Origin: Herbaspirillum sp. RV1423
Lineage (GTDB): Bacteria > Pseudomonadota > Gammaproteobacteria > Burkholderiales > Burkholderiaceae_D
DNA length: 64,000 nucleotides
Direction of reading: 5' to 3'
NCBI RefSeq assembly: GCF_000577615.1
Contig: NZ_CBXX010000020.1
Location: 62,001-126,000, forward strand
Shown: positions 9,901 through 17,102 of the stretch, one piece after another
Numbering within the stretch: the stretch's first letter is position 1
Layout: the number at the start of each line of letters is the position of its first letter
Notes under the pieces: generated by a model
Databases searched by the model: none
Told to the model about the DNA's origin: nothing
Seen by the model: the letters and a program-made list of their open reading frames with translations, nothing else
Program-made: the position numbers and the translations under genes

Positions 9901-12709
9901 CCTGGTGAAAGAAGCCCAGAACCTCACCAATACGACGCAGGACTATTCCGTCAAGCAAGGCGGCCTGACGGTAGCCCTGTCCAGCCCTGTTCTCGCGGCG
10001 ATCCAGACCGTCCAGCAAATGGGTTCGGCGGCGCAACAGACCGGCGACGGCCGCATGAAACTGCTGGCCGGCGCGACCGCCGCGCTGGCAGGGAAGAATG
10101 CTTACGATGCCGTCGCCAGCAATCCGGCGCAGGCCGGCGGAGTCAACCTGTCCTTCAGCCTGGGGGCGAGCCAGAACCAGAGCCACCGTGAAACGTCGAG
10201 CACGAGTGTCGTCGGCTCCACGATCACAGGTGGCGGCAACGTCAATATCACCGCCACCGGCGACGGAGCCAACAGCGACATCACGATCCAAGGTAGCTCG
10301 GTCAAGGCAGGCGAAAACCTGAACCTGAAGGCCGACGACCAGATCAACCTGCTGGCCGGTAAGGGCACGGCGGACCAGCATGGGAAGAACAGTTCCAGTT
10401 CTGCATCGATCGGCTTCAGCATCGGCACCTCCGGCTTGCTGTTCAACGTGGGAGCATCGTTTGGCCGGGGTAATGCAGACGGCAGCGATGTCAGCTACAC
10501 CAATACGCACGTCGACGCGGGCAATAAACTGACCATGAGCAGCGGCGGCGACACCAATCTGATCGGCGCCGTTGCTTCCGGCAAGCAGGTCGTCGCCGAT
10601 GTTGGCGGCGACCTGAACATCCAGAGTCTGCAAGACACCAGCAAGTTCGACAGCAAGCAACAAAGCATGGGCTTCAGCCTGTCGGTCGGCATGGGGGCGA
10701 TGGGAGGCAGCGTCAACTACAGCAAGTCGACCATCAAGAGTGACTTTGCCAGCGTGATGGAGCAATCGGGCATCAAGGCCGGCGACAGTGGTTTCCAAAT
10801 CAAGGTGGACGGCAATACAGACCTTAAGGGCGCGATCATCGCCAGCACCGACAAGGCGGTACAGAACAACAAGAACAGCCTGAGCACTGCCAGCCTGACG
10901 CAAAGCGACATCCAGAACAGCGCAAGCTATAGCGCGGACAGCGTCGGCATCGGCGTGGGCTACAGCACCGGCAAGGAAAACCCCGTCGGCAAGGACCAGC
11001 AAGGCAATGCCCAAGCCGGTGGAGAGAAGGTGCCAGGAACGGAATTGCCGACTACTGGCAAGGACGGTGGTTTTTCCGCGACACCTCCTGCAGTGATGTC
11101 GGCCAGCGAGGATGCATCGAGCACCACCCGTAGCGGCATCAGCGGCGGCGCGATCACCATTACCAATGAGCAGCGGCAACAGCAGTTGACCGGACAGACC
11201 GCCGATCAGGTTGTCGCCTCTATCAATCGGGATGTCAGCAGCGACAAAGATGGCACCAATGCCTTGAAGCCCATCTTCAATGAGCAGGAAATCCAGGCCG
11301 GATTTGCCATCGTAGGGGCCATGACTCGCGAAGTCGGGACGTTCTTGGACAACCGGGCGAAGGAGGCAGACGACGCCAAGAAGAAGCTCGACGTAGCGCT
11401 TGCAGAAGAAAATGCAAAGCCTGCTGATCAGCGCGACGAGGAGCGAATTCGCGGCTTGCTGGATCAATATATTGATGCAAGTAAATGGTCTCCCAACGGG
11501 GATTATCGTAAGTATGTGACGGCTATTGTGGGTGCTGCAGGCGCTAACATAACCGGATCGACAGCGCAATTTGCTCAGTCTGCAGCAGTCAATTACCTCC
11601 AAGGATTGGGGGTTGAGCAGGTCAAGACGCTCGCGGACAATCTGGGTAGTGAGCCTGCGCGTGCAGCATTGCAAGGAATTCTTGGATGTATGGGTGCCGC
11701 CGCCCAAGGTGCCAATTGCGGGGCGGGTGCACTTGGAGCGTCCGCGGGCAGCATCATTAACAGCTTGCTTGATGCCACCGATGGACTAAGCGACGAACAG
11801 CGGGAAGCTCGAAGGAATTTGGTCGCCAACATTGTGGCAGGTGTTGCGACCGCAGTTGGTACTAACGCGAATACTGCGACCACCGCAACTGAACTGGAGA
11901 CAGAAAATAATGCGCTGGGAATATATTCAAAGCGTCTGATGGCTGATATGCGGCAGTGCTCGGTATCAAAGAATGCAGGGTGCTTCGATGACATCAAGGC
12001 GAGAACGGAGAAGGCTACGCAGGATTTTAATGCCCGACTGAAGTCCGCCTGCGATGGTAGCGGGGCATCACTAACGAGCTGCCAGCAGATAGTCGCCACA
12101 GTGCAAAGCGCGGCGATGGATCTTGGCTCGGTCAAATATCTTGCAAAGACAAATGAGCAACGCGACTATCTTGAAACAAAGCAAACAGAGCAAGCAGCGG
12201 ATCTGTTAAGTCAGGCTCAGAACCTGTATGAGCTTGGAGCCCAAGCGTCGTTATTAGAACAGTTGTTCTCAAGTTTGGCCCTTATGGCCATGGACGATCC
12301 AGCAGGACTAGGACAGGCAATCAGTAATGCTCGTGAGAAGATATTTAGTGCCAAACCCAGGGGCAATGCGGGCGGAAGCTCACTTCCCGTACCTGAAAAA
12401 GTTATCGCCGAAAACGGCCTTGCCTATCAGTCCAATAGCAAGCACACTCTTGGCACATCCGGAAGTCGGCCCAATGCAGGAGTCGAGCCTTCGAATTCGC
12501 TCGAACTATTTAATAGTTCCATAGGAACGAACAAAAGTGGAGTCCGACTCGCGGTGGACAAACAAGGCAATATTCACAGATTTTTTGATAACAATAATGG
12601 GACTTTCCACTGGAGTGGCAGTACTTCCGATAAAAGCGCTCCTTTAACCATCGCTGAGCTCCAGCAAGCTGGATTTGCAAAAGAATTAAGACAATTAGGA
12701 GTTAAGTAA
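3920..12709 (+). CDS. cdiA: CdiA contact-dependent inhibition exoprotein / filamentous haemagglutinin
   Basis: Encodes 2929 residues. It begins with the extended signal peptide MNQLCYRVIFNKARG (ESPR), then a hydrophobic core and AQA cleavage site near residue 73. The TPS secretion domain follows (residues ~80-320, with the NPNL motif near 142 and CDGCGF near 188). A long run of filamentous-haemagglutinin repeats (N-G-G/I-T/S-x-A type) fills most of the stalk. A pretoxin region rich in small residues ends in an ETENN motif at residues 2660-2664, the counterpart of the VENN motif that precedes the toxin in other CdiA proteins. The last ~265 residues are the CdiA-CT toxin. They end in a module with HTLGTSG, NSLELFNSS and HRFFDNNNGTFHWSGS. 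I do not recognise its enzymatic class. The CT coding DNA is AT-richer than the stalk, as expected for exchangeable tips. The stop overlaps the immunity gene (TAATG). Confidence 0.93.
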   Translation: MNQLCYRVIFNKARGMLMAVAETVRSNMGISARGPERSRLPAPPMARLSWIGLAVLTLVGATMTLLPRAQAQIVADPGAPRNQQPVVVNTANGIPQVNIQTPSAAGVSRNTYSQFDVQRNGAVLNNSRSDVQTQLGGWIQRNPNLANGTARVILNEVNSSNPSYLRGFVEVAGDRAQVIVANPSGVTCDGCGFINSARTTLTTGEAIMNGGNLDGYVVRGGRVKVEGAGLSDAQSDYTEIIARATEVNAGIWAKELHVTVGTNRVSADHTQVTPIAAQDAAPAFGVDVAQLGGMYANKIFLVGTESGVGMRNAGNIGAAIGEVALTADGRIENSGVLNAQDKIRIQSTGVAAGSAHGVVNTGSITAATSEVTLNTDGRIDNGGSVTAQTSISATGQEVRNSGTLSAAGSAVDVVASGTVDNSGAILAQTDVRVAGADVNNAGSIAAANGGVTVAASGAVDNGGSMIAQGNVNITAQLQTPNGRPALRNDGTLSAVNGSIAVNTGGGIDNAGTMVARNDVRLDVSAAGGTPADVSNRGSINAIQGGVRINADGSIDNAGSVIGQAAVDIAARHAGAAAGQAGLRNGGTISVAGGAISLAISGAVDNGGKILARDGVDMRVASASGSNGIDGRYGLRNTGDIGASAGTVQLNVDGGVTNTGAVIGQNNVIITARNASGQQFAGGQFDIDNGGSIQAADGQAQLGADGRVANSGTIMAAQAVDVAAANLARGTFAGSDVALTNNGTITATAGASTLDANGGIRNSGTIAAQNDVNLKARNAGASLYNEGKIQASGGTASLIADGQLNNTATGAVMAKKLSISAQDVVNDGSIGAQADASLASRSGFRQSSAAAFAANGNMVLNLAGNYSNAGQLRAGTLSLSAAQISNLNTAAIQADSITINGSGTLTNAGEISSRNLLDITAPTVDNTGVILGGDLVVRAQTLNNTGNNALLGGGNSMSLWVTSALSNRNNAVIYSAGSMAIGANDQRDANGLTNGTAQINNEDSIIEAGGNMEMAAVNLRNTRSGVAVSTVGTLDETYSMRTPSWWHNGGNQMYYKPDSSNFNAYEILYVNPADVLETKSIITPDGYVIGRAVIRTHADDSVFYKGISSNWATFGQISRGSATDGTRVVYFTSQSSNVGNPDKVAGGDDPRDGRSDINWEPMPAYSNQYGNCTTNCIRFVAEQDYTDPNTIFRRDTQRALAPQHDSLELTRNAHHTATEDRLASGAGAVAEIRAGGNARINIGQSLSNEFSNIVVNGSLWLGGANANITNLGQTLYRRHSFDGTFTTTGGTVTAYSMPDISEVIGTTQGAIVGNGGVTIVANNFSNADLSAGSAANIRNDITPATGSGQSIGGMLGSVATRPGSNAPTGGALPSGTGLPTMSGFPAGALFPQNGNVPVPIRPGVLFRPSTSGSYLLETRSQFTDHRTWLSSDYLLTALNVDPSTVQKRLGDGYYEQRLVREQIAQLTRKVSGAASDDSQYQKLLSNGVSTAQAWGLRPGVELTPDQVSHLTSDIVWLVSQTVTLPDGSTQDVLVPRVYLAHLDDGALQSTGALVSGSNVTIQAANITNKGGMIDGRADGTGRTVLVASNDLANLGGGIRGDDIVISAGGNIRNETLTVQQTYANGQSSGSFTSLSNTAGIVAGKDLTIAAGGNVQNIGANLVSGAAGDKGGGNLSVSAGGDLILDTVKTGSTLDVNHAGYNVHQTSTGNSGSMISAGGDLSLVAKRDIVLTGANVAIGTNGEGDGQILAGRAVTIGAATNESSADYVHTTSNSNFQAQRQTTTAQGSNINTTGALTIGAGKLETADVKVIGSNVTAGKALNVGASGNIDVLAAQESSTYDEYSKSTSKGFLSSRTNTDIISDDRSNVISSTLSGDTTTLQAGKDMNIIGSNVVSSAGTSLVAGNNITVEAASNTVDHAEQHNKKTSGLFGSGGLGFTLGSREIDDKNHQISQNTVSSNVGSIDGNVSIKAGNAYTQTGSNVLALQGDIDVVAKSVLVKEAQNLTNTTQDYSVKQGGLTVALSSPVLAAIQTVQQMGSAAQQTGDGRMKLLAGATAALAGKNAYDAVASNPAQAGGVNLSFSLGASQNQSHRETSSTSVVGSTITGGGNVNITATGDGANSDITIQGSSVKAGENLNLKADDQINLLAGKGTADQHGKNSSSSASIGFSIGTSGLLFNVGASFGRGNADGSDVSYTNTHVDAGNKLTMSSGGDTNLIGAVASGKQVVADVGGDLNIQSLQDTSKFDSKQQSMGFSLSVGMGAMGGSVNYSKSTIKSDFASVMEQSGIKAGDSGFQIKVDGNTDLKGAIIASTDKAVQNNKNSLSTASLTQSDIQNSASYSADSVGIGVGYSTGKENPVGKDQQGNAQAGGEKVPGTELPTTGKDGGFSATPPAVMSASEDASSTTRSGISGGAITITNEQRQQQLTGQTADQVVASINRDVSSDKDGTNALKPIFNEQEIQAGFAIVGAMTREVGTFLDNRAKEADDAKKKLDVALAEENAKPADQRDEERIRGLLDQYIDASKWSPNGDYRKYVTAIVGAAGANITGSTAQFAQSAAVNYLQGLGVEQVKTLADNLGSEPARAALQGILGCMGAAAQGANCGAGALGASAGSIINSLLDATDGLSDEQREARRNLVANIVAGVATAVGTNANTATTATELETENNALGIYSKRLMADMRQCSVSKNAGCFDDIKARTEKATQDFNARLKSACDGSGASLTSCQQIVATVQSAAMDLGSVKYLAKTNEQRDYLETKQTEQAADLLSQAQNLYELGAQASLLEQLFSSLALMAMDDPAGLGQAISNAREKIFSAKPRGNAGGSSLPVPEKVIAENGLAYQSNSKHTLGTSGSRPNAGVEPSNSLELFNSSIGTNKSGVRLAVDKQGNIHRFFDNNNGTFHWSGSTSDKSAPLTIAELQQAGFAKELRQLGVK

Positions 12710-13287
12710 TGCTGGCAGGAAATTCTTTATACTTCTCTTTTTGGTATGACGTGGCAGAGCGATCTGAGGGCTTCTGCTTCGGTCCATTCAATATTTTTGT
12801 TAATGGGAGACTGTTGCTAAGTGAAAGCGAAGATAACTTTACGTTGAACATAATCGCCTCTGACTTGAGAAGGTCATTTGAAAAAATGGATCGCTTAGAT
12901 GAAATTTCCGCGGACTTCAATGCAGGAGAAATTTTTGAGCGAGCCATGCACACGCACGGCTACCCAACCGCATCAGACCCTGTCTTTCCAGAGCAATGGT
13001 GGAAACAAACGAGTGGGACGGTATCGAAGTTGATCGACTTGTACGTTGAAGTGGAGCAAGAGCGAAGGTGCAATCCTCCATTTGGAGTAGAGCTTTCGAT
13101 GTATACGGAGATAAGTGACAAGGGTTGGCGTTTTTTTCTGTTTGGTTGCGGAGAGCAAGAAATATTGCTTATATCAAAGGATCGAGGAAAAACCGTTCTA
13201 AGCCATGCATTGCCCAAAGGAGACGTGAAAAAGGCTGTGGAACAGTTTTTGGTGGTGGAGAATATTGATCTAGCCCGAAGTAACTAG
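12709..13287 (+). CDS. cdiI: CDI immunity protein for the adjacent CdiA-CT
   Basis: Encodes 192 residues, starting one base inside the cdiA stop codon (TAATG), the standard place for the cognate immunity gene. The N-terminus (AGNSLYFSFWYDV..., FGPFNIFVNGRLL) resembles the Imm42 group of polymorphic-toxin immunity proteins, but that name is tentative. No signal peptide or membrane segment, so it should act in the cytoplasm by binding the toxin tip delivered by sister cells. Low GC compared with the cdiA stalk, consistent with acquisition as a CT/immunity cassette. Confidence 0.75.
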   Translation: MLAGNSLYFSFWYDVAERSEGFCFGPFNIFVNGRLLLSESEDNFTLNIIASDLRRSFEKMDRLDEISADFNAGEIFERAMHTHGYPTASDPVFPEQWWKQTSGTVSKLIDLYVEVEQERRCNPPFGVELSMYTEISDKGWRFFLFGCGEQEILLISKDRGKTVLSHALPKGDVKKAVEQFLVVENIDLARSN

Positions 13288-13342
13288 TCCAGCCAATGTG
13301 AAGGGATTTCACAAGTTTGACGTTATTTTGGAGAAGCAAGTC

Positions 13343-13417
13343 ATGCCAATCAAACATCACAAGCCAGAACAAATTATCGCCAAGCTGCGGCAAATCGAAG
13401 TGTTCACTGCGCAGGGT
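13343..13417 (+). mobile_element. truncated IS3-family OrfA start
   Basis: The ATG at 13343 opens 25 codons beginning MPIKHHKPEQIIAKLRQIEV, the N-terminal helix typical of IS3-family OrfA transposase proteins. Homology ends after about residue 25 and the DNA runs into unrelated sequence and then repeat copy B. Only this leading end remains. It marks a past insertion at the end of the active CDI cassette. Confidence 0.6.
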
Positions 13418-13469
13418 ACACATCCGACACATGCCACCCTAGCTCCCGCACCTACACAGCAACACCCCA

Positions 13470-13669
13470 AACAACACCAGCCCCTATCGATTAAGCAACA
13501 CCTCCGCCATACCATCAAGCTCCCGCTTGCGAGCCTCCCAATCCGGCATGATTAACTGTTGGATCAATGCGAGCAATGTCGCATCAACAAACGCGCGATC
13601 CCCCCCTCGGGAAAATAGAAGTGCAGGCATTGGAAACAGATGAAGTTGCCGTTGGCCGCAGATCCCAAA
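13470..13669. repeat. repeat copy B: ygjP tail and flank joined to an unknown sequence
   Basis: 13484-13669 matches copy A (1632-1815) with few changes. 13470-13545 also matches the true 3' end and downstream flank of ygjP at 17092-17165. The minus strand again reads the unknown FVDATLLALIQQLI segment into MPDWEARKRELDG. The 3' border runs straight into an orphan toxin tail, so the repeat forms the join between the IS remnant and the next toxin/immunity fragment. Confidence 0.7.
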
Positions 13670-13903
13670 GCCATTGGGTTGGTAGGTGCAAATACCGGAT
13701 ATGATCGAATTCTTGAAGCAGTCGGTAATGACAGCTCGCGAGCTTCTTCCGTTCTCAAATCTTTGGATTCTGGGCGCGTAGAAAAATGGGTTGTGCATAC
13801 CGATCCGGCAGGAGGAACCTCTATTTGGATTGTCAATAGCTCAGGAAAAATTGTTCAAGCTGACTCAACCTTGGTAAGTAAAGTATTAGGAGCCGTAAAA
13901 TGA
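13664..13903 (+). pseudogene. orphan toxin C-terminal fragment
   Basis: The frame has no credible start of its own and begins where repeat copy B ends. It gives ~79 residues (PKAIGLVGANTGYDRILEAV ... VVHTDPAGGTSIWIVNSSGK) and stops with a TGA that overlaps the ATG of the next gene (ATGA). Overlap with a downstream immunity gene is what a displaced CdiA-CT 3' end would show. The toxin class is not recognisable from this tail. Confidence 0.5.
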
Positions 13904-14853
13904 TTCGCGCACCATTCTGTGACGAGAAATATTGGGATAAATGGATATCTTTCTTAGAGGAAGAGATCGCTAGCCAGACTGAAACACTTAAGCATCCTTC
14001 CGCAAATCCAAAATATCGGCCGCAATATGCATTTACTCTGGTGAAGCATTATCTACATCTGATACTGAGTAAATATTCTCGAGGTGACTCCGTTGCTGAA
14101 TTGGGAAAACATTTCTCTCCGCTCTTAGCTGCTTGGGAAGATGCAAAACGATTGCACTTAGAAATACTCTCTGTCGATCAATATCATCACAAGTTTGACT
14201 GGACGAGGAATATAGATCATTACATAGTCTGCTTCTGGTTGACTGGTCTTGCCTTGTCTTTAGAGCTTGCAGAAGATCAATGGCAACGACTGGTCGCATT
14301 GATGGGCAACGAGGGAAAAGATCAGTTGCTTGATCGAGTGATTGCAACGAGACAGGCAGAGCGCCAAGTTGGAAGTGATCTTTGCCACCCCAAGCCGTAT
14401 CAGCACCTCTTGAATGTGATCGTCTCATCAACCGAAAACCAGCGAAATCTGTTGAAAGATTTTGTGGAAGCCTGGTATTCGGAATTGAACCGCCCCCCTA
14501 AAAATAAAAAACTCTCGGAAGACACCGCAATCTATGACCGCCCCTATTGGTATAAATACGGCGAGACCAACATGGCTGGTGGCGCCTATTTCGGTCAATG
14601 GTGCATTGAAGCTGTTGCAGTCGTGAAAGCATTTGGTATAGACGATGATCTTTGTCTCGGACACCCACAATATCCAGGAGATTTACTTCGACCTGCGCAA
14701 GTCACTCCACCAGACAACACTCGATTGCCGAAAGCATTGCTCAAGTGGGGAACGCAACTTAACGATCTGGCGCCGGCAATGCCGGACTCCCACGATGAAG
14801 TGGTCGCTCAAGCTAATCCTTCGGCGAATTGGTTGAGACGTCTTTTCCGATAA
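13900..14853 (+). CDS. PoNi-like polymorphic toxin immunity protein (DUF1910/DUF1911 type)
   Basis: Encodes 317 residues, mostly helical, with no signal peptide. The N-terminal half (YLHLILSKYSRGDSVAEL) and the C-terminal block around residues 220-265 (YFGQWCIEAVAVVKAFGIDD followed by HPQYPGDLLRP) match the pattern of the PoNe-immunity families once called DUF1910 and DUF1911. These proteins neutralise PD-(D/E)xK DNase toxins delivered by T6SS, Rhs or CDI. It overlaps the orphan toxin tail by four bases, so it is best read as an orphan CDI immunity gene retained to protect against related neighbours (inference). Confidence 0.7.
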   Translation: MIRAPFCDEKYWDKWISFLEEEIASQTETLKHPSANPKYRPQYAFTLVKHYLHLILSKYSRGDSVAELGKHFSPLLAAWEDAKRLHLEILSVDQYHHKFDWTRNIDHYIVCFWLTGLALSLELAEDQWQRLVALMGNEGKDQLLDRVIATRQAERQVGSDLCHPKPYQHLLNVIVSSTENQRNLLKDFVEAWYSELNRPPKNKKLSEDTAIYDRPYWYKYGETNMAGGAYFGQWCIEAVAVVKAFGIDDDLCLGHPQYPGDLLRPAQVTPPDNTRLPKALLKWGTQLNDLAPAMPDSHDEVVAQANPSANWLRRLFR

Positions 14854-15047
14854 AAATAAATTTTCACAGGTTACGTCTACCATCAATTGCACATTGCAAG
14901 CATTAGACGATATCAACCTATCATTCGCCCCCTATCATAAGATCGCAATACAAGGCCAAAGCGTCTCCGATTGAGTTTGCTTTGTGCGATTCGACGCATA
15001 CGAGGAGGTTTGCATGAGCGAACTGGCGGACATGACTTGAAGGTGAA
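14854..15047. other. gap with a possible gene remnant
   Basis: About 190 bp of low GC. Near its end a frame reads RFDAYEEVCMSELADMT and then a stop at about 15040, eight bases before the next start. It looks like the tail of a lost gene, possibly another toxin. No complete gene is visible. Confidence 0.3.
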
Positions 15048-15380
15048 ATGATGGAATGGCAATACTTAAAGGCTATGAAGAATTTTAATGCGATTTCTCA
15101 CGGAGCCGTATTTCGTGTAAAAGGAAAATGGCCCTATGAGCCATTGGTAGATTTTATGCTTATTGATATGCCGGACGAAAATACAAAGCATGCATTAATA
15201 GTTTCTACCGGTAAAAAAGCAGGGCTGATTTTAGTGAGATTACCAATAGAAGCAGAATCCTCAGAAGGAAATGCGCTTTCTAAAGAGTGGATTATTCAAA
15301 ATTGGGCTCGGTGGATTTATCCGGAATGCCTTGTTGAGGAGGTCTTATTTTTGTCGAGATACGACGTGGAGCGTAAATAA
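15048..15380 (+). CDS. orphan immunity protein, Imm45-like
   Basis: Encodes 110 residues. The blocks FRVKGKWPYEPLVDFMLIDM, IVSTGKKAGLILVRLPIE and NWARWIYPECLVEEV follow the pattern of Imm45-type immunity proteins of polymorphic toxin systems. This assignment is from memory of the family. A purine-rich GAAGGTGA lies just before the ATG. There is no toxin gene before it, so it is an orphan in the row of immunity genes downstream of cdiA. Cytoplasmic by absence of export signals. Confidence 0.6.
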   Translation: MMEWQYLKAMKNFNAISHGAVFRVKGKWPYEPLVDFMLIDMPDENTKHALIVSTGKKAGLILVRLPIEAESSEGNALSKEWIIQNWARWIYPECLVEEVLFLSRYDVERK

Positions 15381-15587
15381 ATTTTTTGTGTTGGATGCGA
15401 GCACTCGGTGTTACCCCAGCGTATGTGACTGCAGTAGTAGCCAGCGCCCCCGAGAAACAATAAGGATGGATTCTCGAAAAATAATATTCGGCAACGACTG
15501 TAATCGGCGGCGGTTGCGGACGTTAGTGCTTTCTATGTAACGAGTTTATTTTTTTGAAATCGACAGATAAATAAAAAAGCCCCACGA

Positions 15588-15680
15588 CTGAACTGAACCC
15601 CGAAAGTTGGACAGCAACTTTCGGGGGTTTTCATTGGCGAAATACACGACGCAATTCAAGCAGGAAGTTGTCCAGCAATA
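15588..15680 (+). mobile_element. IS3-family left end with first codons of OrfA
   Basis: Begins with a tip-like TGAACTGAACCCCGAAAGTT. A perfect 12-bp hairpin follows (CCCCGAAAGTTG at 15598-15609 with its complement at 15615-15626, then GTTTT), which looks like a transcription terminator guarding the element. A TTG at 15634 then opens AKYTTQFKQEVVQQ, the N-terminus of an IS150/IS3-type OrfA. The similarity stops at 15680, so the rest of the element is gone. Confidence 0.7.
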
Positions 15681-15807
15681 GTGTAGTTATAAAAAATGGA
15701 CATTTGGTTATTCTGGTTGACGTAATCTCTCAATTCGTTTTCCACCTAACCCGGCCAACTACCTTCGATTATTCACGCTTTGCCAACTGGCAAATAAGGA
15801 AAGCCGC

Positions 15808-16295
15808 ATGCTTGAAATTAAGTTCGAACAACCCTTCAGCTTGCATATGGAGGTTGTAGAAACGGATGACCATATACCGTCAATGCGCGTTGAAACAAAG
15901 ATCGTAGTTAAGCAGTTCAGCACACTTTTAGTTATCAAGGGACCTTCTGGCTGGAGTGCGCTAGCTGGAGTAACTTCACGAGTACGATAAATGATTCATC
16001 ACCAGATGCTGTGTTGAAGGATATGAATGATTATTTTGTACTTGCGATTCGTGAAAATTGTGGCAAGAGGATTCTTTCTTGGGAGTTTAGAAAAATAGAT
16101 GCCAACGGGGAAAGGAAAGTGGCCATTGCATTTTCTGCTGAAATTCACGATGACATGTTGGGGAAAATAAAGAGCGAATTTTCTGATTTTCCTGCATGGT
16201 GGTAAGCACGTGGAGATGTTGAGTTGCATCCAAAACTGATAATCATCTATGCTGAAAGCAAAGGGATCGAGATTGTTGTTACGAAAGTGAAATGA
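15808..16295 (+). pseudogene. immunity-like gene broken by a frameshift and a stop
   Basis: Frame 1 reads MLEIKFEQPFSLHMEVVETD... to about 15930. Frame 3 then continues sensibly with YQGTFWLECASWSNF through LAIRENCGKRILSWEF to FPAWW. A TAA at 16203-16205 follows, but the same frame goes on with ARGDVELHPKLIIIYAESKG until a TGA at 16293, which overlaps the next immunity gene as ATGA. Joined, this would be a ~160-residue protein ended in coupled fashion, as immunity cassettes are. One single-base shift (probably in the CTTTTA around 15926-15931) and one nonsense change inactivate it. Family not recognised. Confidence 0.6.
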
Positions 16296-16792
16296 TGAAG
16301 AATACATTTAGAGCAACGGTTTATTTCAATGGTGATATATATCAATTCATCACAATGTCGCAGGGCATACTTAACTACGCGGAACCCGAGGCTGCTCAGC
16401 AGGTTCTCGTATCCACAGCGATAGATGCTGAGCTAGGAGCTGCATTGCGACTCGCATTGTCCAAGAGCAAGCGAGTAACTACCGCAGAATTTCAGGAAAT
16501 CTTTAAATCAGGGCTCGTACAGAAGATCTCCAAGGAACGCGACGCCGCCATCATGCAGCGGTATGGCTACAAGACGCGTAAGTCACTTCTGAGGAAAATG
16601 GCTTGCTGCTGGATCACGGCCGACGACGAGAAAATCGAAATCAAGCCAACGCACCACAAGAACATTGATGGCTACTCAGGAATAAGCAATGATGGTCCTG
16701 AGATAATTTTTGTAGCCGCTAACATAAGTGATGAACAGTTGGGTGTCGCCTTGCGGGAAGGTTTCTCCCGTTGCACCAGCGCAGTTGCTTAG
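16292..16792 (+). CDS. CdiI immunity protein, DUF1436 family (orphan)
   Basis: Encodes 166 residues. YFNGDIYQFITMSQGILNY near the start, the RYGYKTRKSLLRKM block near residue 85 and the PTHHKNIDGYSG segment near 120 are the landmarks of DUF1436, a family of contact-dependent inhibition immunity proteins known from Burkholderia-type CDI loci. It overlaps the broken gene upstream by four bases. No cognate CdiA-CT is present beside it. It may protect against tips carried by related strains. Confidence 0.75.
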   Translation: MMKNTFRATVYFNGDIYQFITMSQGILNYAEPEAAQQVLVSTAIDAELGAALRLALSKSKRVTTAEFQEIFKSGLVQKISKERDAAIMQRYGYKTRKSLLRKMACCWITADDEKIEIKPTHHKNIDGYSGISNDGPEIIFVAANISDEQLGVALREGFSRCTSAVA

Positions 16793-16823
16793 CGTTTTCT
16801 TATCGTTTGTAAGCATTCGGGCC

Positions 16824-17024
16824 ATGCCCGCGCTGAACGATTTGATTCGCTTCGTTAGCGACCAAGAAGGTACATTCTCAATCAACAGCATATTAAGCGG
16901 TTTGGTACAGATTGTTACAGATAGCGCACCTGACGCTAAGGAAGTCCATAAAGGAAAAACAAGGTCGCTGGTACGCCAAAGACAAGCTTCTCCAAAAATA
17001 GAAAGAGAGATTTCCTACTCATGA
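16824..17024 (+). other. possible gene remnant
   Basis: An ATG at 16824 opens 66 codons (ALNDLIRFVSDQEGTFSINS ... then a basic tail). There is no good ribosome site and no family I recognise. The basic end looks like read-through into non-coding DNA. The rest of 16793-17102 holds nothing else I can support. Probably debris of another cassette. Confidence 0.25.
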
Positions 17025-17102
17025 TCGATGACTTCCCCATCCTCGAGTGAATTCTTCTTACCAGACCACTTGCGGCCGGTTGCCTCCCAACAACACCAGC
17101 CC

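Noticed and set aside
9734-11707. 657-codon minus-strand open frame inside cdiA
   Set aside because: Shadow of the cdiA repeat region. No start signal or family pattern.
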